Assembly (NCBI GenBank): GCA_018676675.1 | Contig: JABHEG010000099.1 | Span: forward strand, 33,488 to 97,487 | Source: Lentisphaerota bacterium | GTDB lineage: Bacteria; Verrucomicrobiota; Lentisphaeria; Oligosphaerales; JABHEG01 | Direction: 5' to 3' | Length of the DNA stretch: 64,000 nt | Program-made: the position numbers and the translations under genes | Notes under the pieces: generated by a model | What the model saw: the letters and a program-made list of their open reading frames with translations, nothing else | Told to the model about the DNA's origin: nothing | Database searches by the model: none | In this document: positions 26,001 to 33,282 of the stretch, piece by piece | How the letters are laid out: each line of letters starts with the position of its first letter | Numbering within the stretch: the first letter of the stretch is position 1

Positions 26001-27787
26001 GGCGCCCCAATTGAGGCGCCGGCGGGATCGGTGGTTGTGAGTATGAGCACGTTCGCGCGTAGGTCCACATCGTCGTCCGTGTCGACTTCCCCGATCGCTC
26101 CAAAGGAGACGACGGTCATGTTCCCGTCGGTGGTGACGCTGTCGACCGTTACTCCGCCGGCGTCCCCGTGCCCGTTGGCAGCGACCGTCAGCTGGATGGT
26201 CCCGTTACCCGCGTCCAGTTCCGTGCCGGCTGCCATTTTGATTTCAGCGGTTCCTGCGTCGCGCTGGGCGGCCACCGCGTTCGGATCGTTCGCGGTGATC
26301 GTGACCGCGCCGTCGTCCGTGGTGATGTCGTTGTTGATCAAGACGGACCGTCCGGCCTGCAGCGTGACGCCGATTCCCACGTTGTCCATGTCGATTGGGT
26401 CGGTGACGGTCAGATCGTTGTTGGCCTGGAGGAGGACATCCGCGAGCTGGTTGTTGATGGTCAGAACGTTGATGATGGTGGTGTCTGCCGGATTGTCGTT
26501 GAACTCGTTGTTTCCCGAGTCGGGAGCGGGGTTGGGGTCGTAAACGACGCCGGTAAAGCCGGCCACCTCCAGGTTCCTTGGGTCGATCAAGAGGGCACCG
26601 CTGTCGCCCTCCGGGGCAGACGCATCGACCTGTCCGTGCAGCTCGACTTCGCCGGGGCTGGACACGTCGACGAAGCCGCCGTTGCCGCTCTGTGCGCCGC
26701 CGCGCGCCGCGATCTGCCCGTTGAGCGTGCTGCGGTTGTCGGAGAGCACGGCCACCGTGCCGCCGCTGCCGCTTTGACCACCACTCACGTCGATATTTGC
26801 CTCGGTTGTTACAAGGCTGTGACGTTCCGACAGGAGCTCCACACGGCCGCCGTCTGCCGCTCCGTTGCCGGCTGCGTCGATAGTGCCGGCAGTGCCGGCG
26901 AAGCGTCCGCTGATCGCAACTAGCCCACCGGCCGCGCCCTCCTCGGCACCGGAGACGTCGATCTGTCCGGAATTCCAGACGGCACCGTCGCCGCCGCTGA
27001 GGAGGATTCTGCCGTCGCGTTCGACCAGCGACTGGGCTTCGATGATCCCGTCGTTATTGACCACTTCGGCGAACACCTCAGAGCCGGTGTCGGCTTCGAG
27101 GATGACCTGGCCTCCGGGATTGCGGATCGTCCCGCTGTTTTTCACGAGCTGATCGACCAACTTGCCCGAGACGGCATAGGTCACCAGGCCATCCCCTCGG
27201 AAGTCAATCGTCAGCGTGTCGCCGGATGCCAGGGCAACTGTTCCGAGTTTCGCCACGATCAGACCTTTGTTGTCCACGGTCGGTGCCACAAGGAAGGCAA
27301 AGCCGTTGTCCGCCACCTTGATCTGCCCAGAGTTCACGACCAGCGACGTCTCGCCGTCCGCAGTCTGTTTGAAGGTGAACTTGCCGTTCATGAAGTCGCT
27401 GTCATCGATGCCCAGGGTCGTAGCCAGAAGCCCGCCCACATCGATTCTCGCGCTTGCGCCGAACAGGACGCCGCGTGGGTTCACGATGAAGATCCGTCCA
27501 TTTGCCTTGAGTTGTCCGAGAATCTGGCTTGCATCGCGGCCCAGGACGCGGTTCAGGGCAACCGCATTGGCTCCTGGCTGCATGAACTGCACCAGTTCAT
27601 TCGCCGCGATGTCGAAGCCCTGCCAGTTGATAACGGCCTTGGAGGAGAGCTGGTTAATGGCCATTGTCCGGCCCTGTTGCGTGATGACGGCTTGTCCGGC
27701 CGCCACCTGGCCGCCTTGGGGGGTGGCCCAGAGGCCGGGCGGAAACGCCAGAAAACCCGCCAGAATACCTGTGGTGATGGTGCGCAT
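20051..27787 (-). CDS. two-partner-secretion exoprotein (TpsA, filamentous haemagglutinin-like)
   Basis: A protein of about 2,578 residues. I take ATG 27787 (MRTITTGILAGFLAFPPGLWA, with AAAGGC upstream); ATG 27811 overlaps the tpsB stop as TGATG and is also possible. The TPS secretion domain spans residues 25 to about 270, with INWQGFDIAANELVQFMQP, ILGQLKANGRIFIVNPRGVL (the NPNG-box equivalent) and FG. Long beta-helical repeats follow. An alpha-helical insertion of about 225 residues interrupts them (nt about 22630-23303, rich in Ala/Glu). Five 84-residue repeats lie near the C-terminus (nt about 20308-21545). The TpsB transporter gene lies immediately upstream, forming the normal tpsB-tpsA operon. 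It is presumably a secreted or surface adhesin; binding target unknown. No cysteine-rich or toxin domain was seen at the C-terminus. Confidence 0.9.
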   Translation of the reverse strand: MRTITTGILAGFLAFPPGLWATPQGGQVAAGQAVITQQGRTMAINQLSSKAVINWQGFDIAANELVQFMQPGANAVALNRVLGRDASQILGQLKANGRIFIVNPRGVLFGASARIDVGGLLATTLGIDDSDFMNGKFTFKQTADGETSLVVNSGQIKVADNGFAFLVAPTVDNKGLIVAKLGTVALASGDTLTIDFRGDGLVTYAVSGKLVDQLVKNSGTIRNPGGQVILEADTGSEVFAEVVNNDGIIEAQSLVERDGRILLSGGDGAVWNSGQIDVSGAEEGAAGGLVAISGRFAGTAGTIDAAGNGAADGGRVELLSERHSLVTTEANIDVSGGQSGSGGTVAVLSDNRSTLNGQIAARGGAQSGNGGFVDVSSPGEVELHGQVDASAPEGDSGALLIDPRNLEVAGFTGVVYDPNPAPDSGNNEFNDNPADTTIINVLTINNQLADVLLQANNDLTVTDPIDMDNVGIGVTLQAGRSVLINNDITTDDGAVTITANDPNAVAAQRDAGTAEIKMAAGTELDAGNGTIQLTVAANGHGDAGGVTVDSVTTDGNMTVVSFGAIGEVDTDDDVDLRANVLILTTTDPAGASIGAPGTNATDPIEVDVGTRLDMATVDAAVAVHRPRTGLESFTPFPLGTMVDFGLGTVNIGDATLILTVTNGNILDANADATPNITATAANLTADASNLRDAGWIGTSGSPIRTDLDILSASSDNNSIHISEADDITISTVHAMSEGGVAGLGPSGVETRDPDGNRVSAHTDVSISAGGSIGVDVITSTRGMTLNSGKAIYDLNEESGNITTPDLVLTGPDGLGQEPTDEGLALDIATNELRATSTGGGVFLRNTAPGTTDVVTLTSGGGNEISLTNGQDILRLGTVTANGGGDIMLHGGGGTITDGNGAAVNITGEHASITCSNGVGTGADPIDTMLTTLSIEVLEEGKSFHIVEADTLDEVTAKVKNGNADLTFAGGTFEFDANAANDTGEFSSLGAPIVSLENTGGDVEVATVNAATRVTIIADKAIVDSTSSITSGEANLTAGTGIGAAGSEINTDVDTLDATTREGSIFIRENDGLAATAVAEGENGNVDLATSNAGDISVVKITADDEIKLNAGGSILADAQTMRLSSASADLTAGAAIGTVADPLDTAVSTLSATANAGRLSLQNYGDLTLTAATAAGDDLELRNSGTMTLNTVTAAGQTATVHSNGTITDGNGAALNILADTLFLSSGLHVGAPGAGNAIDVDVASLNVPPTYGAVYINHLGATALNVVSVEAVGSGSDVELTAAGDINLGLVSAKGDDVVIVSGNAITDANGPDVNVVADTLDITGPGGIGLADPLETQVNQLSSSGDAVIANDGPLALTEAALEGGSSAFIAQTITILDIADNQADLVNDVSLDLSTPAGHIVFLDRNDKIVASGTGTVSIDAGSATADSGGVAIIGDIETADTEITIKADSHITIGLLDAGAGDVSVLSNTGVILDGNGALGNIIARNLSLRGRLPTAREAELHTTHSIADAHAHDTEAATKKTLHETTDATAVVLEQAEQTQIEMRDAKQVELDDITVEVDELAARVAPLATTIEVMERTVQGMTVVADVLNLVGSIAQAVPLTGDGGLLGTAAAFETGIGVVETSLFYADIAYEVLAEDLEDLEGTQAELAAQLYTHQQLTDYSVEASRAADEAVSISSAAYEAAVVAQGLAWQVSRQAVAAEDIGNAIGTGSQNFGTQITGTIDAVADRSDIYIGLTGAGKLGTLNASNTASNAKIEVLGDGDISVDGAISAQSLIRIETTGGAIINGGGSVTSPELLALATAGVGTGGGLSTSVDTFAAAAGTGGVGLANDKALVIGTVDGTSGVTGDGSVSIATSSPLTVSQNVTSGNAIDLVAGNSNSAGDDLTVQDGVQVQGTAAVSLTAGDHVSLAANSAVSGTAITIIADNAGDGAADGVTGGVTAAGTITGSSVDITGGNLVHSGSIVSTGPVRITTISTGTSAVDGIQLADIQAAGQTVTISATGTVTAAITDANAGDRNILASDLALTGTAGVGTAADPLETEVSNLAADGGTGGVTIDNTGDLNLQTVSGVTTLSATGGAIALTTTGNLGISDAFVQGAGLDVTLTATGGSMVEIAPGAAADVVGSTVELHVTGAASTIGAGPERLEIDATLLNASTEGGGVWLEDTAGGVIVGLVTTTGAANSVVALRAIGGAITEAAATDPEADIVAEHIDLDVTGAASTVGTEADTLELDADLLDILTGGGSVWIEDTAGGVAVDLVSTTGAANSVVELLATGGAITEAAATDAGADIIAEHIDLDITGATSTVGTAADTLELDADVLDILTEGGSIWIEDTANGVSVGLVSTTGTAGSLIEFTATGGDILESAPDEAADLIAASLLLTVTGATSDIGAAGQPLELQVDNLSAFTQGGRIELIDLDGGVVIDELTTLGVAGSSINLTALNGSILETEPGDVDIDIWTEFLALTVTGENSVIGAPLNPIEIRAANFNPAGGSRVVVTDPDGELEVLWTLPNAPPDIIVVNGKVVGGGRIEAYCQARAVLRPYEFIKRFLGSSVDAPRTGELILPPAGSLAK
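20308..21545 (-). repeat. five 84-codon repeats in the TpsA C-terminal region
   Basis: Units of 84 residues (252 bp) are recognisable from GGxIxLxDTxGGVxVxLVTT and TATGGxIxEAxxxxxADIxA blocks. The two central units are the most alike, sharing TTGAANSVV, AEHIDLD and LELDAD with few changes. The outer units are increasingly diverged towards the C-terminus and the upstream edge. The gradient suggests recent duplication of the central unit within an older array. Each unit likely equals several turns of the beta-helix. Confidence 0.8.
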
Positions 27788-27810
27788 GAGAGTGCCTTTC
27801 ATTGTCTGCA

Positions 27811-30117
27811 TCAGAACCGCAGTTCCGTGGATAGATAGAGCACCGGTTCGTCGTCGACCGTGTTGTCCTCCGACCCGACTGGCCAGCCCACATCGAGGCG
27901 CAACGTTCCGGTGACGGATTCATGTCTGTGTGAGAGGCGGATGCCCAGTCCCGCCCCGGTCAGGTCTTTGTCGCGGGATTCGGACACGAATGTCTCCCGC
28001 CGACGGGCGTACCCGTGGTCGATGAACGCCACGACGGAGTAGGGCTTGGACGGCTGGGGCCTAATCTGCAGTTCGAGGCTGGCACTGAAGCCTTCGTCTC
28101 CGGCCACTTCCCCGGGATTGTACCCGCGCACGGAGTCGATTCCGCCGACCTGCCACTCCTGACTGGCCGTCAGGGCGTCGGTTGCCAGTTGTCCGTCCAG
28201 CCGCAGGAGCAGACCCGCATAGCGGGAGAGCTGCTGCTGCCGTGCCAATGAGAGGGTTAGCCGGGTGAACTGGCTGTCGCCTCCGGGGCGGCTTGCCACA
28301 GTTGGATCTTCCGAGACACCCGAGGCGAAGGCGCCGAGGCCCTGGGTGACGTTCGCGATTGCCGTCGTGCTTCCTCCCCAGTGTTCGTGCGAACCCCGCA
28401 GAGAGGCATAAAGCGCGCGTACGCGATCAATACTGCTAGCTTCGTCGAGGATGAGGAACTTGGCGTCCTCGGACTGGAGTCCGACCTCACCGGTCAGACG
28501 AAGCTCACGCTGTTTGATGAACGGGTGGCTGACGTATAGTCCGGCACTGACGTTCTTGCCCTTCATCCCGAGATCAGCAAACTCCTCGCTGACATCGAAG
28601 CCTCCCCCGCTGAGGCGGAGGCCCAACTGTGTGCCGTGGTAGTTCAGCGGGGCTCTGTATTCCAAGGCGCCTGAGACGAGGTCATGGGGTTCTTCGCCGA
28701 CCGTACCTCTGACCTTGAGCATGTCGCCTTCGAACGCCACGCCGCTGATATCGCCAGCGGCGGAGAAGCGATGTCGACCCACGAAGTCGGAGCCGAGGTT
28801 GTTGTAGCCGACGCTTCCGTGCCAGCGCTTGTTTTCACGGACTCGTGCCTTCAGGTTGACCTCTCCCCGTTTCTGTCCGGGCGTCAACACGGTTTGCACG
28901 TCCAGCCCAGGGTAGTCTTCATTCATGATCAGGAGTCCGCGTTCGAGTTCCCGGTTGCTCACCGGGCCCGTGGACATGGCGGCCTCAATGTGTCCGCGCA
29001 CGAATTCCTCGGAGAACCTTTGGTTGCCCTCGACGGTCAGCGTGCCGGGTTTGCCTTCGAGGATGGTCAATTCGACGCGCCCGTCGGTGATGTCCTGTGC
29101 GGGCAGATAGGCCTTTGCCAAGGTCATGCCGCGCCTCCGGTAGGCAGCCGTTACCGCGTCCGCGGCGGCTTTCAGTTCGCTCAGTGTCACAGGGAGGCCG
29201 ACATAGCCGGCAAGAATCGGTTCCAGTTCGTGAGTCGGGATCGAGTCGTTGCCCGCAAGAACGATCTGCTTCACAGTGACTTTGGGTTCCGCCTGTTTCG
29301 GCGGTGCCGGTGCGACCTGGACGAATACGGGGGCCGTGTTCCCCACTCTGTAGAAGTTGCTGGCAACAACCGTGCTCAGGCCGTCTTCGCCACGTTCGGT
29401 TGCGGTGACCACAGCGCGGACGTACATACCGTCGTGTTCTTCGCGGATCCGGAAGCTCGTTCCCGTCGCTCCGGGAACGTCGATCGCATCTGCGTTGTTG
29501 AGCGACCCCGATATTTGCCACTGATAGTGGAAGGTGAAGCGGCCCTCGACACAGCGATAGCGGAAGGCCAGGTGGTTTTCTCGCCCATCACGACTGTCGT
29601 CCCACTCGCCGACGTCGACCGTGAGATTCTCGCCCACGTCCGGGCGCCCCAAGAGCCTCGGGGCTGTCTTGTTGTGTGGCGGGTCATTCCGTGGTTCCAC
29701 GGTCACTTCTACAGCAATTGTGTTGCTTCCGCCGAGACCATCGGAAATCCGGATGAAGAAGCGATCAACTCCGTTCCAATCTGCGTCGGGTACGTAATGG
29801 ATACGCCGTTTGGCCCCGTTTCCGCTGATCGATGCCTTGCCATGAGCGCCCTGCTCTGCAATGCTCCACTCGATGGCATCGCCATCGTTGTCACGGGCCT
29901 TGAGGGTCAGCGCGAATGGTCGCGGCGAGCCGTCCTCGTCCATGTTCTGCCGGATCATGCCCGTGATCGGCTCACCACTCGAGGACACCAGTCCCCCGGC
30001 GACCAGAACAAACAGTGCGTACAAGGGCCACTTCGTGCGGGTGTGGCTCAGAGTGGGTGGGTGCGGCTTCCGTGCCTTAAGAGCACACCGCAGGTAGCGG
30101 AAGGGTAGGAGGTGCAT
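27811..30117 (-). CDS. two-partner-secretion outer-membrane transporter (TpsB) with N-terminal cadherin/Ig-like domains
   Basis: A 768-residue protein from ATG 30117 (GGAG eight bases upstream) with a long basic leader before LYALFVLVAGGLVSSSG. A POTRA region (about residues 283-430, VKQIVLAGNDSIPTHELEPI and LTILEGKPGTLTVEGNQRF) precedes a 16-strand Omp85/FhaC-type barrel. Conserved barrel signals are VRGYNP and a terminal aromatic (STELRF). Unusually, about 230 residues before the POTRA form cadherin- or bacterial Ig-like beta domains (DNDGDAIEWSIAEQGAHGKA, DADWNGVDRFFIRISDG). Normal TpsB proteins are about 550-600 residues and lack these. The stop overlaps the possible TpsA start as TGATG, so translation of the pair may be coupled. 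It should thread the TpsA protein across the outer membrane. Confidence 0.9.
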   Translation of the reverse strand: MHLLPFRYLRCALKARKPHPPTLSHTRTKWPLYALFVLVAGGLVSSSGEPITGMIRQNMDEDGSPRPFALTLKARDNDGDAIEWSIAEQGAHGKASISGNGAKRRIHYVPDADWNGVDRFFIRISDGLGGSNTIAVEVTVEPRNDPPHNKTAPRLLGRPDVGENLTVDVGEWDDSRDGRENHLAFRYRCVEGRFTFHYQWQISGSLNNADAIDVPGATGTSFRIREEHDGMYVRAVVTATERGEDGLSTVVASNFYRVGNTAPVFVQVAPAPPKQAEPKVTVKQIVLAGNDSIPTHELEPILAGYVGLPVTLSELKAAADAVTAAYRRRGMTLAKAYLPAQDITDGRVELTILEGKPGTLTVEGNQRFSEEFVRGHIEAAMSTGPVSNRELERGLLIMNEDYPGLDVQTVLTPGQKRGEVNLKARVRENKRWHGSVGYNNLGSDFVGRHRFSAAGDISGVAFEGDMLKVRGTVGEEPHDLVSGALEYRAPLNYHGTQLGLRLSGGGFDVSEEFADLGMKGKNVSAGLYVSHPFIKQRELRLTGEVGLQSEDAKFLILDEASSIDRVRALYASLRGSHEHWGGSTTAIANVTQGLGAFASGVSEDPTVASRPGGDSQFTRLTLSLARQQQLSRYAGLLLRLDGQLATDALTASQEWQVGGIDSVRGYNPGEVAGDEGFSASLELQIRPQPSKPYSVVAFIDHGYARRRETFVSESRDKDLTGAGLGIRLSHRHESVTGTLRLDVGWPVGSEDNTVDDEPVLYLSTELRF

Positions 30118-30858
30118 GCGCGTTTCTCCGGTAGTCGGTATGTGGCAGGTCCGAGTCAGGATCCCTTGCCGTTGGAACGGGTCGCACGATTCAATGACTC
30201 AGAAGGTGCTCGTCTACAGCGGACAACTCCGCTTTGACTCAGGCACACGCATCTGAATCAACGACACAGGAGCGAGTGCAGGACGACGCAGAAGCGTACG
30301 TCCGGTCTCCCCCCTGGCCCCATAGGGTCCTCTTCGCCCGGCCTGCTCTCGTCCAATCGGGGAACTCCCACAAGATTTCCCGATGTACATAGTACAGTCC
30401 TCCGGATGAACATCGTTGTCAACCCCTGGACGGACGTTTTCCACCCAAAGGCGCAGGCGCGCTCGCGTACGTGCACGTGAGACCGGACTGTATGCGTGGC
30501 GTTTCGGGCTGCGTGTCTGCATCGGTCGGGGACTGACTCACCGCCCTCCCCGGGCCGCGCACATCCTCACAGCGCTTCGAGGATTTCCTTGCCTTGACCG
30601 TGTGTGGCTCATTGCGCTCCCGCGATTGCCGTGGCCAAGCTGATCAGAGAGCCGCCCATTCTCTTGCGACTTCCTTCGCCTGATCTCAGAAACGGGTACG
30701 GTTCGGCCCTATAGTACTCTCAACGTGGCTCAACCCAACGGCGGCGATCATCTGATTGCTGGCCGAGGGCTACCAAGAGAGGCGGCGTCCAGCCGTGGGG
30801 ACGAGTGGCCAGTACTCAGGGCGCTGTGAACTGATCGGCACAGAGGAGAGTTGAACGC
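30118..30858. other. gene-free divergent region between tpsB and the mini beta-helix gene
   Basis: About 740 bases with no frame of natural composition. Small structures are AGCGGA-caac-TCCGCT (30218-30233), in the likely tpsB leader, and the palindrome TGTAC-ata-GTACA (30386-30398). Promoters for both flanking genes must lie here, but I could not single out a convincing -35/-10 pair. Confidence 0.5.
30218..30233 (-). promoter_or_regulatory. leader hairpin upstream of tpsB
   Basis: A perfect 6-bp stem with a 4-base loop, AGCGGA-caac-TCCGCT, lies about 100 bases ahead of the tpsB start. It could be an mRNA leader hairpin or an operator; nothing else supports a specific role. Confidence 0.25.
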
Positions 30859-31662
30859 GTGTTTATGGATGCATCCCATCGACCGGCACGTCTCCTGGTC
30901 GCGAGCTTTCTCGGATCGGTTGGGGGCTGTCTCCTGGCTGCGACGGTCCACATCGATCCGGGCACCCCGGCTGGTGCCAGCTCCGATGGATCGCGTGAGC
31001 ACCCGTTCAAGACGTGGGGGAAGGTGCAGATCGCTGATGGCAACACGCGTGTCTTCTTTATCGCGAATGGCGAGCGCCAGACGCGTGGCATCCTCGAGCA
31101 CAACGATATGCGCGGGCCACTGACTGATGGGGATGGGGGTGCGATCGTGTACTCTGGTACCGGCAGTGGACTCGTCGTGCGCCACAACACGTTCTCGGGA
31201 CCCGTTCCCGGTGGCATCTACCACCACAGCAGGGATCTCCAGGTGTATGGCAACGTGTTTGTGGACCTGCCGATGGGGGTGGCCAACCACACGGATTCGC
31301 GTTGTCGGGTTTTCAACAACACCTTCCACAACGTGGACCTGTGCGTGGTCGGGCGCGCGGTCGCGGCCGTGAACAACATCTTCAGCCTTCCACGTGAAGG
31401 ACAGCGGGCCTTCACGTGGAAGGGCGGGCTGGTTGAGAAGCGGAATCTGGTCACGCGTGGTCCGGCCGGTCCGGATCGCCTGATCGGTGATCCACTATTC
31501 AATGACGTGGCGGCAGGCGACTTCCGCCTCACCCCCGGTTCTCCGGCGATCGATGCCGGGATCGTCGTGGGCTCTGAGATAGATCGCGAGGGTACGCGCA
31601 TCCCGACCGGCAAGGCTCCAGACATCGGCGCCTTCGAGTGGCATGGGGTTGATGTGCGCTGA
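30859..31662 (+). CDS. small secreted beta-helix protein, internally shortened
   Basis: A 267-residue exported protein with GTG start 30859 (AGAGGAGAG at 30842-30849) and signal peptide LLVASFLGSVGGCLLAA. HIDPGTPAGASSDGSREHPF is the usual opening of secreted beta-helix proteins. The segment that normally follows, introducing the first coils, is absent: HPFKTWGKVQIADGN runs directly into RVFFIANGERQ. The last coils are intact (VVRHNTFSGPVPGGIYHH, VFNNTFHN), as is the closing FRLTPGSPAIDAG...PDIGAFEWH. An in-frame internal deletion relative to longer relatives is inferred. Relatives in the window are the beta-helix proteins at 16-19 kb and 35-37 kb. It may be non-enzymatic; function uncertain. 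Confidence 0.75.
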   Translation: MFMDASHRPARLLVASFLGSVGGCLLAATVHIDPGTPAGASSDGSREHPFKTWGKVQIADGNTRVFFIANGERQTRGILEHNDMRGPLTDGDGGAIVYSGTGSGLVVRHNTFSGPVPGGIYHHSRDLQVYGNVFVDLPMGVANHTDSRCRVFNNTFHNVDLCVVGRAVAAVNNIFSLPREGQRAFTWKGGLVEKRNLVTRGPAGPDRLIGDPLFNDVAAGDFRLTPGSPAIDAGIVVGSEIDREGTRIPTGKAPDIGAFEWHGVDVR

Positions 31663-31727
31663 ATTGGTCGGGAACTCGGGCTGCCGCGCGATGCGTTCAG
31701 TTCTTCCCAGGCGGAGGATACAGATTC

Positions 31728-32324
31728 ATGAGAGCCGTGATTGAGCGTGCGCTATCGCGTTGCAGTCCACTGGTGCTTGCAGTGGTGTTGCTCCACGTTC
31801 TGTGCTGGCTTTCAGGATCGCCGATGAGCCCGTGCCGCCATCAGCTCGGCCGGATCCACGGGCGTTTGACCATCATGACAGTTGGTCTCTGGGTGCTCCT
31901 GCTCGCCTCGCTCGGCCTGGCCGTTCTCTATGAGCGCCGCCTGCAGAGGGAAGAGACGGAGCTTGAGACGAAACGCAAGAAGAAGATGGCGACGACAGAG
32001 CGGGACGAACTGGAGGAGAGACAGCAGTTCCTCAAGAGCTGTCAGAGACTGATTGACGAGCATTTGCAGACGCTGAGTCGCAAACGGGGTGAGCTCATGC
32101 GTGCCGATGACTACGGCATCACCGATAGCTCACAGTGGGAGGACGAGAAGGGCTATTTTCTGGAGAAGATCCTCTTTGCGGACCCGGATTGGGCTCCGGA
32201 GTTGGTTCGGCTCAGGAAGGGATTGCGGAGTGCTCGACTGAGCTCTGAAGACGTGGCCGGAATCGATGCCCTGATAGAGGACGCAATCGATCACAGTCCC
32301 CAGGACGCCGAACCTGTGGCGTGA
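31728..32324 (+). CDS. small membrane protein with coiled coil, unknown function
   Basis: A 198-residue protein not recognised. GGAGG at 31711-31715 supports ATG 31728. Two hydrophobic segments (VLAVVLLHVLCWL at about 16-28 and TVGLWVLLLASLGLAVLY at about 51-68) are followed by a strongly charged coiled coil (about 70-122). A short conserved-looking acidic region follows (DDYGITDSSQWEDEKGYF). The topology suggests an inner-membrane hairpin with a cytoplasmic coiled-coil tail. An internal ATG at 31875 would keep only the second membrane segment but has no ribosome site. It follows the mini beta-helix gene by 65 bases. Confidence 0.6.
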   Translation: MRAVIERALSRCSPLVLAVVLLHVLCWLSGSPMSPCRHQLGRIHGRLTIMTVGLWVLLLASLGLAVLYERRLQREETELETKRKKKMATTERDELEERQQFLKSCQRLIDEHLQTLSRKRGELMRADDYGITDSSQWEDEKGYFLEKILFADPDWAPELVRLRKGLRSARLSSEDVAGIDALIEDAIDHSPQDAEPVA

Positions 32325-32343
32325 CCGCCTTCCTTGCCTTTCC

Positions 32344-32360
32344 TGCGGGGGCTTCCCGCA
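32344..32360. terminator. hairpin between convergent genes
   Basis: TGCGGG-ggctt-CCCGCA is a perfect 6-bp stem in the 40-base gap between the convergent coiled-coil gene and the NIPSNAP gene. No T-run follows on either strand, so its terminator role is tentative. Confidence 0.3.
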
Positions 32361-32364
32361 ATGC

Positions 32365-33180
32365 TCAGATTTGGGAATAGGCCGTGGGTCTCAGGAAGGT
32401 GTTACTGATGTTGGACACCGTTCCCTTGAAGCGTGGATCACTGCGCAGCTTCTTCCAGGTGGGGTGCGGCCCGAACTTGCCCCACGCCGCGGCCTGGGTT
32501 GCCATGTTGTCGAAGCCGAGCATGTAGATGAGGTTGGGGAGCTTTACTCCTGCCAGTGCTTGGCCGAAGAACACCGGATTCATCCCGCACTCCCTGAACA
32601 CGGCGATCTCACCCGCATCGTTGAACATCTCGCGTTTCCTGGCCGCTGCTCTCTCGTTGTGACTTTCGTAGACGCGAAGCTGGAATACGCGGTCGCTGCT
32701 CTTGGTTGGGATCTCGATCGTGGGGACGGCATCGAACGCCAGCATCAGCCAGCTTTCCACGCGCCTGTAGACTGGGTCTTTGGTGGGAGCGGCGTGGATG
32801 GCTTGCCCATCACGCATGTACGCGTCATCTGCCGCGAGTGTCGAGGCCAACTGGGCGACCGACTCGGCAGATGCGTGCGGCAAAAGGAGCATCACATCAT
32901 GCTCCTTCAGTGGTAGAGGTCTTCCTTTCCGCGGCACGTCTGTTGCGGAACGGAACGCGCCCACCGCTGAGATGCCCGCGCGATTGTAGGCGGGGATGGC
33001 TGTGTCCCGAAGGAAGGTGTCGAGTACCTTCGCCTTTTCAGGGGACGCCACCCGGTAGGTCCGAAGCTCAAGCCATTGTCTCTGAGCGGATTCGGGCTTG
33101 GCAGGCTGCTGCGCGGTGGTCCCCGCGATCGGCAGTGCGGCCGCACCAGCCGCTGTAAGGAAGGCGCGTCGCTGCATCAT
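32365..33180 (-). CDS. NIPSNAP family protein with Tat signal
   Basis: A 271-residue protein whose leader MMQRRAFLTAAGAAALPIAG is a twin-arginine-type export signal. Two NIPSNAP-like dimeric alpha/beta-barrel domains follow. WLELRTYRVASPEKAKVLDT starts the first and VFQLRVYESHNERAAARKRE the second, with FFGQALAGVKLPNLIYMLGF typical of the second repeat. Planctomycetes and relatives carry many exported NIPSNAP proteins; their biochemical role is not established. GGAGG lies just upstream of the paired ATGs. It is oriented towards the small membrane protein and away from the GH99-like gene's promoter. Confidence 0.88.
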   Translation of the reverse strand: MMQRRAFLTAAGAAALPIAGTTAQQPAKPESAQRQWLELRTYRVASPEKAKVLDTFLRDTAIPAYNRAGISAVGAFRSATDVPRKGRPLPLKEHDVMLLLPHASAESVAQLASTLAADDAYMRDGQAIHAAPTKDPVYRRVESWLMLAFDAVPTIEIPTKSSDRVFQLRVYESHNERAAARKREMFNDAGEIAVFRECGMNPVFFGQALAGVKLPNLIYMLGFDNMATQAAAWGKFGPHPTWKKLRSDPRFKGTVSNISNTFLRPTAYSQI

Positions 33181-33282
33181 ATACCTCCATCGTCCTGCAG
33201 TATCCTGAACAAATCACCCCGCCCTGAAACACGTTCTGACCATACCGGTCTCCGGATCCACGCGCCAGTTTCGGCGCCGAGG

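Noticed and set aside
28684..30108. Plus-strand frame of 474 codons opposite tpsB
   Set aside because: It is antisense to a gene with POTRA and barrel motifs; the translation is composition-biased.
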